DNA from: CAMENZ01 sp041854955
GTDB taxonomy: Bacteria > Bacillota > Clostridia > Peptostreptococcales > Anaerovoracaceae
Reading direction: 5' to 3'
NCBI GenBank assembly: GCA_041854955.1
Contig: JBHADF010000042.1
Location: forward strand, 1 to 36,722
DNA: 36,722 bases
The first letter of the stretch is position 1. Every line of letters begins with the position of its first letter. Below the pieces are notes generated by a model, which did no database searches, was not told the DNA's origin, and was given only the letters and a program-made list of their open reading frames with translations. A program made the translations under genes and the position numbers. Below, piece by piece: positions 14,721 to 22,892 of the stretch.

Positions 14721-15953
14721 TTATTTTATTGTAAGATAGATTTCATTCAGCATTTTCAAAAGCATATAATTTCTGTTCCAGTGTCTTGAAACATTTCTGT
14801 GCTTTGATGTGATTACGCGAGTTTCGTCCTTATAGTTTATACCTATGTAGGCCAAACCGGCAGGTCTTTCCTCGGACAAGTCCTCCGGCCCTGCAATCCC
14901 CGTAATGGAAACGCACAGGTCTGAGCCGGTTTTTCTCTTTAAGCCATCTACCATTTCGGCACATACCTGAGGGCTTTCAGCCGTAAACTCCTCTATGACC
15001 TCGGCCTTTACTCCAAGTTCGCTCATCTTCGCTTCTTTTGAATAGGTTACCAAGCCTCTGTCAAAGACGGCGGATATGCCGGGTACTTCGGTAATTGCCT
15101 GTGCCAACATTCCTCCGGTGCATGACTCACAGCAGGAAAAGCTGATTCCCTTCTCCAGCAGGAGCTTTCCGACCACTTGGTTCAAGTCTTCATCATCATA
15201 ACTATATATATATTGCCCTACAAGCCGGTTTACCTTGTCTATCATACGGTCAACCTCATCTTTTGCTTCCTCAAGAGTCTCTCTTTTAGAGGTTATCCTT
15301 AAGCTGCATTCTCCTTCCTTAGCATAGGTTGCAACAGTTGGATCCGTTTGTCCGTCTATTAGAGGCATCAAAAGTGTCTCAAGGGAAGATTCGCCGATGC
15401 CGAAGGTACGGATAATCTTGTAATATATAGCTTCTCTGCTTTCCGCAGTTATCAGGGGCACCAGCTCCTCGGAAAACATTCTTTTCATCTCTCTGGGAGG
15501 TCCCGGCAAAGCTGCTATCATTTTCTTGTCTTTTTTCAAGTAAAATCCGGGAGCCGTTCCTACACTGTTTCTAAGAATAGTGGCAGTTTTAGGGAAGAAG
15601 GCTTGTTTAATATTGTTTTCCGTCCAGCGATAGCCGGCCTTTTTGAAGTGGGCCTTTAATTTTTCCGACTCCTGAGGAAATTCTACCAAAGAATCTTCAA
15701 AATACTCACAGATTACTTCTTTTGTCAAATCATCCTGTGTAGGTCCCAAGCCTCCTGTGGCTATGATTAAATCACAGTCTCTGTAGGCTATGGCGAGGAG
15801 CTCCTTAAGTCTTCCCGGATTGTCTCCCACCGTATAATGGTACATAACATTTAAGCCCAAATTTTGCAGCTCCTTGGACAAAAATGCGGCATTTGTATTA
15901 ACTGTCTGTCCAAACAGTATTTCCGTTCCTACGGTTAAAATTGCAGCTCTCAT
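14721..15953 (-). CDS. cinA: CinA family protein (competence/damage-inducible; nicotinamide-nucleotide amidase domain)
   Basis: A 410-residue two-domain protein. The N-terminal molybdopterin-binding-like (COG1058) domain carries AILTVGTEILFG at 3-14 and ATGGLGPTQDD at 65-75. The C-terminal PncC domain carries the amidase motif ESCTGG at 276-281 and SITGIAGP near the end. In characterised homologues these hydrolyse ADP-ribose-type compounds and deamidate nicotinamide mononucleotide, recycling NAD. The arrangement near recA is common in Firmicutes. Its ATG lies ten bases after AGGAG and 13 bases after the pgsA stop. Confidence 0.95.
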   Translation of the reverse strand: MRAAILTVGTEILFGQTVNTNAAFLSKELQNLGLNVMYHYTVGDNPGRLKELLAIAYRDCDLIIATGGLGPTQDDLTKEVICEYFEDSLVEFPQESEKLKAHFKKAGYRWTENNIKQAFFPKTATILRNSVGTAPGFYLKKDKKMIAALPGPPREMKRMFSEELVPLITAESREAIYYKIIRTFGIGESSLETLLMPLIDGQTDPTVATYAKEGECSLRITSKRETLEEAKDEVDRMIDKVNRLVGQYIYSYDDEDLNQVVGKLLLEKGISFSCCESCTGGMLAQAITEVPGISAVFDRGLVTYSKEAKMSELGVKAEVIEEFTAESPQVCAEMVDGLKRKTGSDLCVSITGIAGPEDLSEERPAGLAYIGINYKDETRVITSKHRNVSRHWNRNYMLLKMLNEIYLTIK

Positions 15954-15966
15954 GGCATTTTATCTC

Positions 15967-16494
15967 CTATTGGGAAAATACGTTTTTATTTTGTAACACA
16001 TATTCCACGCCGGAATATATGGTCATTACCAAGGAAGCCCATAAAAAGCCCCGGGCAGCGTAGTAGAGTGTCTTCATCTCGGGAAATACAGGTACTAAAA
16101 GCAATAGACAGACAGCTATCATCTGTAAAACCGTCTTTATTTTACCGCTCATGCCTGCAGCTATGACTATGCCTTCAGAGGCGGCCACAGTTCTCATTCC
16201 CGATACGGTAAATTCACGAGCTAAGATGATTATCAGCATCCAGCCCGGCACGAACTGAGGAATCATAAGGCAGAAAGCGGAATAAACGAGTATTTTATCA
16301 GCCAAAGGGTCCATTATCTTTCCAAAGTTAGTGACAAGGTTATGTTTTCTCGCAATTTGGCCATCCAACATATCTGTCAGCGATGCTGCTGCAAATACTA
16401 TGAAGGCTATCCCGTAAAATTGATACATGTATAGTAAAACAAAGAAAGGTACGGCGACAAATCTGGCCACCGTCAGCTTATTGGGTAAATTCAT
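15967..16494 (-). CDS. pgsA: CDP-diacylglycerol--glycerol-3-phosphate 3-phosphatidyltransferase
   Basis: Makes phosphatidylglycerol-phosphate from CDP-diacylglycerol and glycerol-3-phosphate in the membrane, the committed step to phosphatidylglycerol. The CDP-alcohol phosphotransferase motif is complete: D41, D44-G45, A48-R49, G58, D62 and D66 in the stretch DMLDGQIARKH...GKIMDPLADK. Several hydrophobic segments follow, ending near residue 165. The 175-residue length is normal. AGGAGAG precedes the ATG. It lies between rimO (12 bases) and cinA (13 bases), the same cinA-pgsA pairing seen in many Firmicutes. Confidence 0.96.
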   Translation of the reverse strand: MNLPNKLTVARFVAVPFFVLLYMYQFYGIAFIVFAAASLTDMLDGQIARKHNLVTNFGKIMDPLADKILVYSAFCLMIPQFVPGWMLIIILAREFTVSGMRTVAASEGIVIAAGMSGKIKTVLQMIAVCLLLLVPVFPEMKTLYYAARGFLWASLVMTIYSGVEYVLQNKNVFSQ

Positions 16495-16506
16495 AAAACA
16501 TCTCTC

Positions 16507-17817
16507 CTATACTATTTCTTTTCCCACCAGGTCATAGTCGAAGGCATCTGTAATGAGCACCTGAACCATATCTCCTGCCTCTAATTTTCTGTCTGAAGTG
16601 AAAATCACGCCGTTATCTATTTCGGGAGCATCGAATTCCGTTCTCCCCACATAGCTTCCGTCTTCATCCCTGTATTCAACCAGCACCTTTAGGGATTCTC
16701 CTATCTTCTGTCGATTTTGACTGTAGGAAATATCCAGCTGGGCAGTCATCAAGGCATTTAGTCTCTCCTCTTTTACAGCTTCATCAACCTGGTCCTCTCG
16801 GTCTCCCGCCGCTGTATTTTCCTCCTGAGAATATGCGAAAACCCCTAATCTGGCAAATTGTGATTCCTCTACAAAGTCAAAAAGCTCTTCAAAGTCTTCT
16901 TCACTTTCTCCCGGAAAACCTACAATTAAGGTTGTCCTTATGTGAATCCCCTTTACGCCTTCCTTCAACCTTTTTATGGTAGACTCCAGGGATGCCCGTG
17001 TTGAACGGCGTCTCATATCCTTAAGGACTCTGTTGGAGGCATGCTGTATGGGTATATCTATATATTTGCAAACCTTAGGCTCTGTAGCCATGACTTGAAT
17101 AAGCTCATCAGTAATTTTATCCTCATAGCAATACATAAGCCTGATCCATTCTATACCTTCAATTCGGCACAGGCTTTTAACCAGCCGGGCCAGCTTCAGT
17201 TCTCCGTAGAGATCCTTGCCGTAATTGGTCAGATCCTGAGCGATGAGGATTAACTCTTTACAGCCCTGGGCTGCCAGCTCTTCCGCTTCGGAAAGCACAT
17301 CCTCCATGGTTTTTGAGCGAAATCCCCCTCTTATGGCGGGGATAATGCAAAAAGCACATCTATTATCGCAGCCTTCTGCTATTTTCAAGGTTTGAGTATA
17401 TTTGCTGCCCTCTAAATATCTTTTTCTCTTTGGCAGAGACTGTTCGTCATGCTCTGCCACCACCTTTTTTCTGTTATCTAAATCTTCCAATAGCTGGGGC
17501 AGCATTTCATACTCGTTTACCCCTATGAAAAGATCTACTTCCGGCATTTCCTCGAAAAGCTCTTCACCATAGCGCTTGGACAGACAACCTGATACCACCA
17601 ACTTTTTACCTGATGACTTGTATTCAGCCATTTCCAGAATTGTGTCTATGGATTCCTTTTTGGCATCATTTATAAAGCCGCAGGTATTTACAACTATTGT
17701 ATCGGCATCTTCGGGCGATTCCGAAATAGTAAAGCCCCCGTCTAAAAGGATGCCTTTGGCCGCCTGTGTATCGTTGTAGTTCTTGGGACACCCCAAGGTT
17801 TCAAAATATATTTTCAA
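16507..17817 (-). CDS. rimO: Ribosomal protein uS12 Asp-88/89 methylthiotransferase RimO
   Basis: A radical-SAM methylthiotransferase that modifies an aspartate of ribosomal protein uS12. It has the N-terminal UPF0004 domain with cluster cysteines C10, C46 and C78, the radical-SAM motif CDNRCAFC (C150, C154, C157), and a C-terminal TRAM domain from about 371. EGCDNRCAFCIIPAIRG and IDIPIQHAS are typical of RimO rather than MiaB. Translation starts at a TTG (17815-17817), with GGAGGAAG located inside the end of ftsK; the three-base gap implies coupling. Length is 436 residues. Confidence 0.95.
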   Translation of the reverse strand: MKIYFETLGCPKNYNDTQAAKGILLDGGFTISESPEDADTIVVNTCGFINDAKKESIDTILEMAEYKSSGKKLVVSGCLSKRYGEELFEEMPEVDLFIGVNEYEMLPQLLEDLDNRKKVVAEHDEQSLPKRKRYLEGSKYTQTLKIAEGCDNRCAFCIIPAIRGGFRSKTMEDVLSEAEELAAQGCKELILIAQDLTNYGKDLYGELKLARLVKSLCRIEGIEWIRLMYCYEDKITDELIQVMATEPKVCKYIDIPIQHASNRVLKDMRRRSTRASLESTIKRLKEGVKGIHIRTTLIVGFPGESEEDFEELFDFVEESQFARLGVFAYSQEENTAAGDREDQVDEAVKEERLNALMTAQLDISYSQNRQKIGESLKVLVEYRDEDGSYVGRTEFDAPEIDNGVIFTSDRKLEAGDMVQVLITDAFDYDLVGKEIV

Positions 17818-17820
17818 GTT

Positions 17821-20502
17821 CTATTCTTCCTCCAAAATTTCCGGCAATTCTTCTTCTGTAAGCAGCTCCGCCTCTGTCATAAGGACCTGTCTAGGGCGGG
17901 ATCCGTCCTGAGGGCCTACTACGCCTCTGGCTTCCATCATATCCATGATTCGGGCCGCTCTGTTGTATCCTATTCTGAAACGGCGCTGAAGCATAGAAAC
18001 GGAAGCCTGGCCGCTTCTCACCACCATATCTATAGCATCGGAAAGAAGGTCGTCCGTCTCCTCTTGATCCTCCTGGACACTTGTGCGTTCTATCCTGGAA
18101 ATGAGCTCATCGCTATATTTTTGTGCTTCCCCTTCTACCTGGCTCTTGACATATTCTATAACTCCGGATACCTCATGGTCCGAAACGAAGGTTCCCTGCA
18201 CTCGGATAGGTTTCCCCATACCCATAGGGTTGAAAAGCATATCGCCTTTTCCTACCAGCTTCTCTGCTCCGGCCATATCCAAAATAGTTCTTGAATCCAC
18301 CTGTGAAGAAACGGCGAAGGCTATTCTTGAAGGTATATTGGCCTTTATTACTCCCGTTATTACATCTACTGAAGGTCGCTGGGTGGCTACTATGAGATGC
18401 ATTCCCGCAGCTCTGGCCATCTGGGCCAACCTGCAGATAGACTCCTCTATCTGGGACGGTGCCGCCATCATTAAATCAGCCAACTCATCTATTATTATGA
18501 CCACCTGAGGCAGAACCTTTTCTGTCTCACCCTCTGCTCGTACAAAGTCATTGTAGGATTCCAGATCTCTTACGCCTTCCTCGGCAAATTTCTTGTATCT
18601 GTCCGTCATTTCAGCCACTGCCCAATTCAGCGCTGCAGCTGCCTTTGAAGGGTCTGTAACCACAGGTATCAAAAGATGTGGGATTCCGTTGTAATTGCCT
18701 AATTCCACCACCTTAGGGTCTATGAGGATCATCTTAACCTCATCAGGATTAGCCTTATAGAGAAGGCTGGTTATGATGGAGTTAATGCAGACAGATTTTC
18801 CTGAGCCGGTTGAGCCTGCTATGAGCATGTGAGGCATAGCCTTAAGGTCGGCAACAATAGCTTTGCCGCTTATATCCTTACCGACGGCAAAGGTTATCTT
18901 CGACTTGCTCTTTTTAAAGTTTTCCGAGTCGATGATTTCTCTCAGCCTTACCATGGTGACAGAATCGTTCTCAACCTCTATGCCTACGGCAGCTTTTCCG
19001 GGGATGGGAGCTTCTATCCTGATGGATCGAGCCTCTAAATTCAAAGCTATATCGTCTGCCAGGCTGACAATTTTACTAACCTTCACACCTATGGCCGGCT
19101 GTATCTCATAGCGAGTTACAGTAGGTCCTTGAATAACCTGTATTATACGGGCATCCACATTAAAGCTGCGCAGGGTCTCCTCCAGCTTCTCCGCCTTTGC
19201 TTGCAAGGCTCTGCTATTGGTGGCTCCACCTTGATTATTCTTTTCCAACAGCTCGATGGAAGGCATATTATATTTGTTTACATGGCTGCTGTTTATTTCC
19301 TCTGAGGTGAGCATGGCTTCTCTGGCTTCCTTATTCGAAAGCTTTTCCTGGGGGTCTTTGTCCTTTACCCCTGCCATAGCTATTTGCTCAGCCTTTATTT
19401 CCGGCTCATCTTTCTTTTCTTCCTTTGGCATGATTGTAGGTGAATCCTGCTTTGTAGGCGTAAGGCCTATGCCGGCTGCAACTGTTCCCGGGCCGTCAAT
19501 GCCGTAGCCCTTTGCTGCTTCACGCTTTTCCTCCAAGCCGGTAGTACCCGTTTCGCCTCTTCCGAAAAGGCTGTCGTCATTCATATAATTTAAGACACTA
19601 TTCTGTGCTTCGGAAGGCAAGGGTTCCCGTGTAATTGTGCTTACAGGAATATATGAGGATTTTTCTTCTGCCTTTTCCTCCGGCATCTTCTGCTCATCAT
19701 CCTCTAAGATGCTGCTATTTAAAACTTTAACCTCCGGCTTTCTGCTTCCCACTTTCATAAAGGAAGAAGGATCTCTCTTTATTTCAGGCCAGGGCTTTAC
19801 TTCCACCGCTGGTTCTGTGGGCTCATCATCTAAATGGGCATTCTCTCTAATAAGTTTCCTCTCTTCCATTTTATCGGATATTTTTTGAATGAATCTGGAA
19901 AGGGGTGTATTTATAAGTAAAAGCAGGCATACCAATGTGGTGACCAGAGAAAATATCCAGGCACCGGCGCCACCTAACCATACAACCAAAAGAGATGCGA
20001 TAATCATTCCGAAATATCCGCCGCTTAAAAGGGCTTCTCCGGAGCTGTAATATCCGGCTAATATTTCCATACTCCATTTTACGGTAGCCGGTTCGACAAA
20101 TCGTATGGAATTCATGGTGCAAAGCATGAACAGGGTTATGAGGAGCAAAATCAGGGTTCTTAAAGAAAAGTGGGATGTCTTTTTTGCAAATAAAAGAATG
20201 CCGAAAATTATCAGATAGAAGGGCAATATATATGCGATAAATGCAAAAAGTCCCTTAAGGCTTTGCCCTATGAGCATGCCAAACTTTCCGGCACCTGTTG
20301 TCAGCACCGCAACTGCAAGAAAAACGCCTATGGCTATGGTAATAATAGCCCATATTTCATCTACGACGCGTTTATCGGCCTTTTTCTTTGCTTGTATTTC
20401 CTGAGCCTTCTGCTTAGCTTTGGAGCCTGCCGATTTAGTCGTTTCAGTTTTCTTGTTTTTAGATCCCGGCGGTCTTCCGGGCCCCCTTTTCTTTTCAGCC
20501 AT
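17821..20502 (-). CDS. ftsK: DNA translocase FtsK/SpoIIIE
   Basis: A membrane-anchored motor that pumps DNA through the division or sporulation septum. Order of parts: a basic N-terminus with an AT-hook-like KRGPGRPPGS at 5-14, four transmembrane segments (about 49-70, 84-105, 115-131, 165-198), a low-complexity acidic/basic linker (about 205-405), the alpha/beta motor with Walker A GSTGSGKS at 563-570 and Walker B VVIIIDELADL at 667-677, and a winged-helix gamma domain (about 818-876) that reads KOPS/SRS sites. The 893-residue length is normal. Its ATG follows AGAGAGG and lies 13 bases after uppP. Sequence does not decide between FtsK and SpoIIIE. Confidence 0.96.
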   Translation of the reverse strand: MAEKKRGPGRPPGSKNKKTETTKSAGSKAKQKAQEIQAKKKADKRVVDEIWAIITIAIGVFLAVAVLTTGAGKFGMLIGQSLKGLFAFIAYILPFYLIIFGILLFAKKTSHFSLRTLILLLITLFMLCTMNSIRFVEPATVKWSMEILAGYYSSGEALLSGGYFGMIIASLLVVWLGGAGAWIFSLVTTLVCLLLLINTPLSRFIQKISDKMEERKLIRENAHLDDEPTEPAVEVKPWPEIKRDPSSFMKVGSRKPEVKVLNSSILEDDEQKMPEEKAEEKSSYIPVSTITREPLPSEAQNSVLNYMNDDSLFGRGETGTTGLEEKREAAKGYGIDGPGTVAAGIGLTPTKQDSPTIMPKEEKKDEPEIKAEQIAMAGVKDKDPQEKLSNKEAREAMLTSEEINSSHVNKYNMPSIELLEKNNQGGATNSRALQAKAEKLEETLRSFNVDARIIQVIQGPTVTRYEIQPAIGVKVSKIVSLADDIALNLEARSIRIEAPIPGKAAVGIEVENDSVTMVRLREIIDSENFKKSKSKITFAVGKDISGKAIVADLKAMPHMLIAGSTGSGKSVCINSIITSLLYKANPDEVKMILIDPKVVELGNYNGIPHLLIPVVTDPSKAAAALNWAVAEMTDRYKKFAEEGVRDLESYNDFVRAEGETEKVLPQVVIIIDELADLMMAAPSQIEESICRLAQMARAAGMHLIVATQRPSVDVITGVIKANIPSRIAFAVSSQVDSRTILDMAGAEKLVGKGDMLFNPMGMGKPIRVQGTFVSDHEVSGVIEYVKSQVEGEAQKYSDELISRIERTSVQEDQEETDDLLSDAIDMVVRSGQASVSMLQRRFRIGYNRAARIMDMMEARGVVGPQDGSRPRQVLMTEAELLTEEELPEILEEE

Positions 20503-20515
20503 TTCAACCTCTCTT

Positions 20516-21352
20516 TTAAAGTGTTACTATTCCATATATAACGATTGCAATTCCTACAACCCAAACATAGTATGAAAAATAATTCAGCTTTTTGTCTGAA
20601 ACTATTTTAATCATGGTTTTTATCGCCACTAAACCTGATATGGCTGCTACAGCCATCCCTACCAATATAGGTCCGTACAGGTCACTGCCGATTCCCTGTG
20701 ATAAGGCTTTGGGAACCTCTAACACGGCAGACCCTAAGATAGTCGGAATTGACAGCAAAAATACGAATTTTACGGCAAAGGCCCTATCCAAATTGCACAA
20801 AAGGCTTCCGAACAATGTTGAGCCGGATCTGGATATTCCCGGACAGATGGCAATGCCCTGTACCACACCTACGAAAACCGCATTTCTGTAATTCATCTTT
20901 TCTATCGTCCTATGGCCTTTTCCCAGCTTTTCAGCTATGAATAATACAAATCCTGTGATTATAAGTCCTACGCCTATGGGGATGATGGAATTGTACAGGC
21001 TGTCAAACACATCTCCGAAAATCAAACCTATCAATACTGTAGGTATGGTTGCAACCACTATCATCACTCCCAATTTTCTGATTGGACGCTCTTCTAATCT
21101 GAGGCCTTTTCCCGCGGCTAAATCCTTTATTGTAAGCACAAGTTCAACTATGAGCTCCCAAATATCCTTTCTATATATGATAAATACGGATATTAAAGTT
21201 CCCACATGGAGCAGTACGGAAAAGAGCAGCACCTTATCGCCATCTATGCCGAACCACTGCTGCAGCAATGCCAGATGTCCCGAGCTGGAAATCGGCAAAA
21301 ATTCAGCCAAGCCTTGTGCAAGCCCCAATATTATAGCTTCTAAATAGGTCAT
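20516..21352 (-). CDS. uppP: Undecaprenyl-diphosphatase (UppP/BacA)
   Basis: Removes a phosphate from undecaprenyl diphosphate at the membrane, recycling the lipid carrier for peptidoglycan synthesis; extra copies give bacitracin resistance. The family motifs are present: GLAQGLAEFLPISSSGHL at 10-27 with the catalytic Glu/Ser/His, and PGISRSGST at about 170-178. The 278-residue protein is hydrophobic throughout with about eight membrane segments. Its ATG overlaps the asd stop (ATGA), showing translational coupling. Confidence 0.97.
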   Translation of the reverse strand: MTYLEAIILGLAQGLAEFLPISSSGHLALLQQWFGIDGDKVLLFSVLLHVGTLISVFIIYRKDIWELIVELVLTIKDLAAGKGLRLEERPIRKLGVMIVVATIPTVLIGLIFGDVFDSLYNSIIPIGVGLIITGFVLFIAEKLGKGHRTIEKMNYRNAVFVGVVQGIAICPGISRSGSTLFGSLLCNLDRAFAVKFVFLLSIPTILGSAVLEVPKALSQGIGSDLYGPILVGMAVAAISGLVAIKTMIKIVSDKKLNYFSYYVWVVGIAIVIYGIVTL

Positions 21353-22446
21353 TCCCTGTTCTCCTTTTTCTCAATATATCCCAAATCCTTAAGGGCTTCT
21401 GCGCAAAGGATGGCTCCCCCGGCAGCACCGCGAATAGTATTGTGTGAAAGTCCCACAAACTTATAGTCGTATATGCTGTCTTCTCTCAGCCTTCCTATGG
21501 AAATGCCCATACCCTTGTCTCTATCCACATCAGCTTTCACCTGTGGTCTGTTGTCTTCCTCAAAATATTTTATAAACTGTTCAGGTGCCATGGGAAGCTT
21601 TCTTTCCTGCGGCATTCCTCTGTAATTTTCCAAAGCTTCGATGAGCTCTGCTTTAGTAGGCTTCTTTCTGAATTTAACGAAGGCTGCTGCCGTATGTCCG
21701 TTTAAAACGGGAACTCTTATGCATTGGCAGCTGATTTTAGGTTCATCCGCCTTTTTAATTTCACCCTCTTGAAGCGTGCCCCATATACGTAAGGGCTCCT
21801 GCTCGCTCTTTTCCTCCTCACCGCCTATGTAGGGGATAATGTTTCCCACCATTTCCGGCCATGCTTCAAAATCTTTTCCTGCACCGGAAATTGCCTGATA
21901 AGTGGTTATGACACACTCATATGGCTCAAAGTCTTTCCATGCGTTTAAGGCCGGCACATAGCTCTGTATGGAGCAATTAGGCTTTACGGCTATGAAGCCC
22001 CTTTTCGTTCCAAGACGCCTCTTCTGAGCCTCAATAACTTTGAAATGCTCAGGATTTATTTCCGGTATGACCATGGGCACATCCGGTGTCCAGCGATGAG
22101 CACTGTTATTGGATACTACAGGAGTATCTGTCCTTGCATAGGCCTCCTCCATAGCCAATATTTCCTCTTTTGTCATATCTACGGCACTGAAGAGGAAATC
22201 AACGGTAGCCGCCACCTTTTCCACCTCATTTACATTCATTACAACTAATTTTGCAACTTTTTCCGGAATGGGCTTTTCCATCTTCCATCTGCCCTCGACA
22301 GCAGCTTCATACAGCTGTCCCTGACTTCTCTCGCTGGCGGCAACAGTAGTTACCTCAAACCAAGGATGATTTTCCAAAAGGGATATGAATCTCTGGCCAA
22401 CCATACCTGTAGCACCTAATATTCCAATCTTTAATTTATCTGACAC
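21349..22446 (-). CDS. asd: Aspartate-semialdehyde dehydrogenase (archaeal/fungal-type)
   Basis: Reduces aspartyl phosphate to aspartate semialdehyde, the branch point for lysine/diaminopimelate, threonine and methionine. The NADP-binding GATGMVGQRF lies at 11-20, SNNSAHRW near 112, and the catalytic cysteine is C158 in KPNCSIQSY. These motifs and YQAISGAGKDFEAW point to the TIGR00978 branch first described in archaea and fungi. The frame is open to 22545, but a GTG at 22446 preceded by GGAGG at seven bases, downstream of a strong promoter, is the clear start, giving 365 residues. It heads the operon running to thrH. Confidence 0.95.
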   Translation of the reverse strand: MSDKLKIGILGATGMVGQRFISLLENHPWFEVTTVAASERSQGQLYEAAVEGRWKMEKPIPEKVAKLVVMNVNEVEKVAATVDFLFSAVDMTKEEILAMEEAYARTDTPVVSNNSAHRWTPDVPMVIPEINPEHFKVIEAQKRRLGTKRGFIAVKPNCSIQSYVPALNAWKDFEPYECVITTYQAISGAGKDFEAWPEMVGNIIPYIGGEEEKSEQEPLRIWGTLQEGEIKKADEPKISCQCIRVPVLNGHTAAAFVKFRKKPTKAELIEALENYRGMPQERKLPMAPEQFIKYFEEDNRPQVKADVDRDKGMGISIGRLREDSIYDYKFVGLSHNTIRGAAGGAILCAEALKDLGYIEKKENRE

Positions 22447-22465
22447 GGTATTACCTCCATTATTG

Positions 22466-22477
22466 CTGTTATAACAG
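22466..22477 (-). promoter_or_regulatory. Palindrome at the expected asd start site (candidate operator)
   Basis: CTGTTATAACAG, a perfect 12-bp palindrome three bases after the -10 box and 19 bases before the GTG start. It covers about +2 to +14, where a repressor could block transcription. No regulator is identified. Confidence 0.4.
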
Positions 22478-22480
22478 TTT

Positions 22481-22509
22481 ATTATAGCACTAAACCTGTA
22501 TTTTTTCAA
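22481..22509 (-). promoter_or_regulatory. Promoter for asd-uppP-ftsK-rimO-pgsA-cinA-thrH
   Basis: On the minus strand, -35 TTGAAA (22504-22509), a 17-base spacer and perfect -10 TATAAT (22481-22486) with an extended TGC. Spacings downstream are short (-4 to +14 bases), so one long transcript is likely. Confidence 0.88.
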
Positions 22510-22571
22510 GGAAATCCGCCCTTCTACTTGTAATAATCCGCTCAATTTTCAATGCACACACAAAAACTTAA

Positions 22572-22598
22572 AAAGCCCGAGGTTTTCCCTCGGGCTTT
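22572..22598 (-). terminator. Terminator of rpmF
   Basis: Perfect 11-bp arms AAAGCCCGAGG / CCTCGGGCTTT with a five-base loop, followed on the minus strand by a short T-run, 12 bases after the rpmF stop. Confidence 0.9.
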
Positions 22599-22610
22599 GT
22601 GGTACACATT

Positions 22611-22793
22611 TTATGCTTCAGTAGAAACTACTTCTTTACCGTCATAGTAGTTGCAGTTGGGACAAACTCTATGAGGAAGTTTGGGTTCGTGACACTGCGG
22701 GCATACGGATAAACCAGGTGCAGCCATCTTCATATTAGCTGACTTTCTGCTGTGTTTCTTTGCCTTTGAAGTTTTTCTCTTAGGTACTGCCAT
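22611..22793 (-). CDS. rpmF: 50S ribosomal protein bL32 (zinc-binding form)
   Basis: A 60-residue bL32 beginning MAVPKRKTSKAKKHSRKSAN. Four zinc-binding cysteines are intact (C31, C34, C44, C47), so this is the zinc-requiring C+ form. GGAGG lies ten bases before the ATG. It is a single-gene transcript: a consensus promoter lies upstream and a terminator downstream. The common Firmicute partner, the DUF177 gene yceD, is not adjacent. Confidence 0.97.
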   Translation of the reverse strand: MAVPKRKTSKAKKHSRKSANMKMAAPGLSVCPQCHEPKLPHRVCPNCNYYDGKEVVSTEA

Positions 22794-22855
22794 ATCTATT
22801 ACACCTCCTTGTGGTATTCTCCTTATGTAAAATTTTCGTACACATTAACTATTAG

Positions 22856-22884
22856 AGTATAACGAAGAATACCCGGCTTGTCAA
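22856..22884 (-). promoter_or_regulatory. Promoter for rpmF
   Basis: On the minus strand, perfect -35 TTGACA (22879-22884), a 17-base spacer and -10 TATACT (22856-22861). It lies nine bases past the stop of the secreted peptidase gene, which has no obvious terminator. Confidence 0.88.
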
Positions 22885-22892
22885 TGGTTTTT

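Noticed and set aside
20361..20564. 67-codon frame overlapping the ftsK start
   Set aside because: It is an alternate frame of the basic ftsK N-terminus and the uppP end, rich in Arg/Lys because of the codon pattern, without a start signal.
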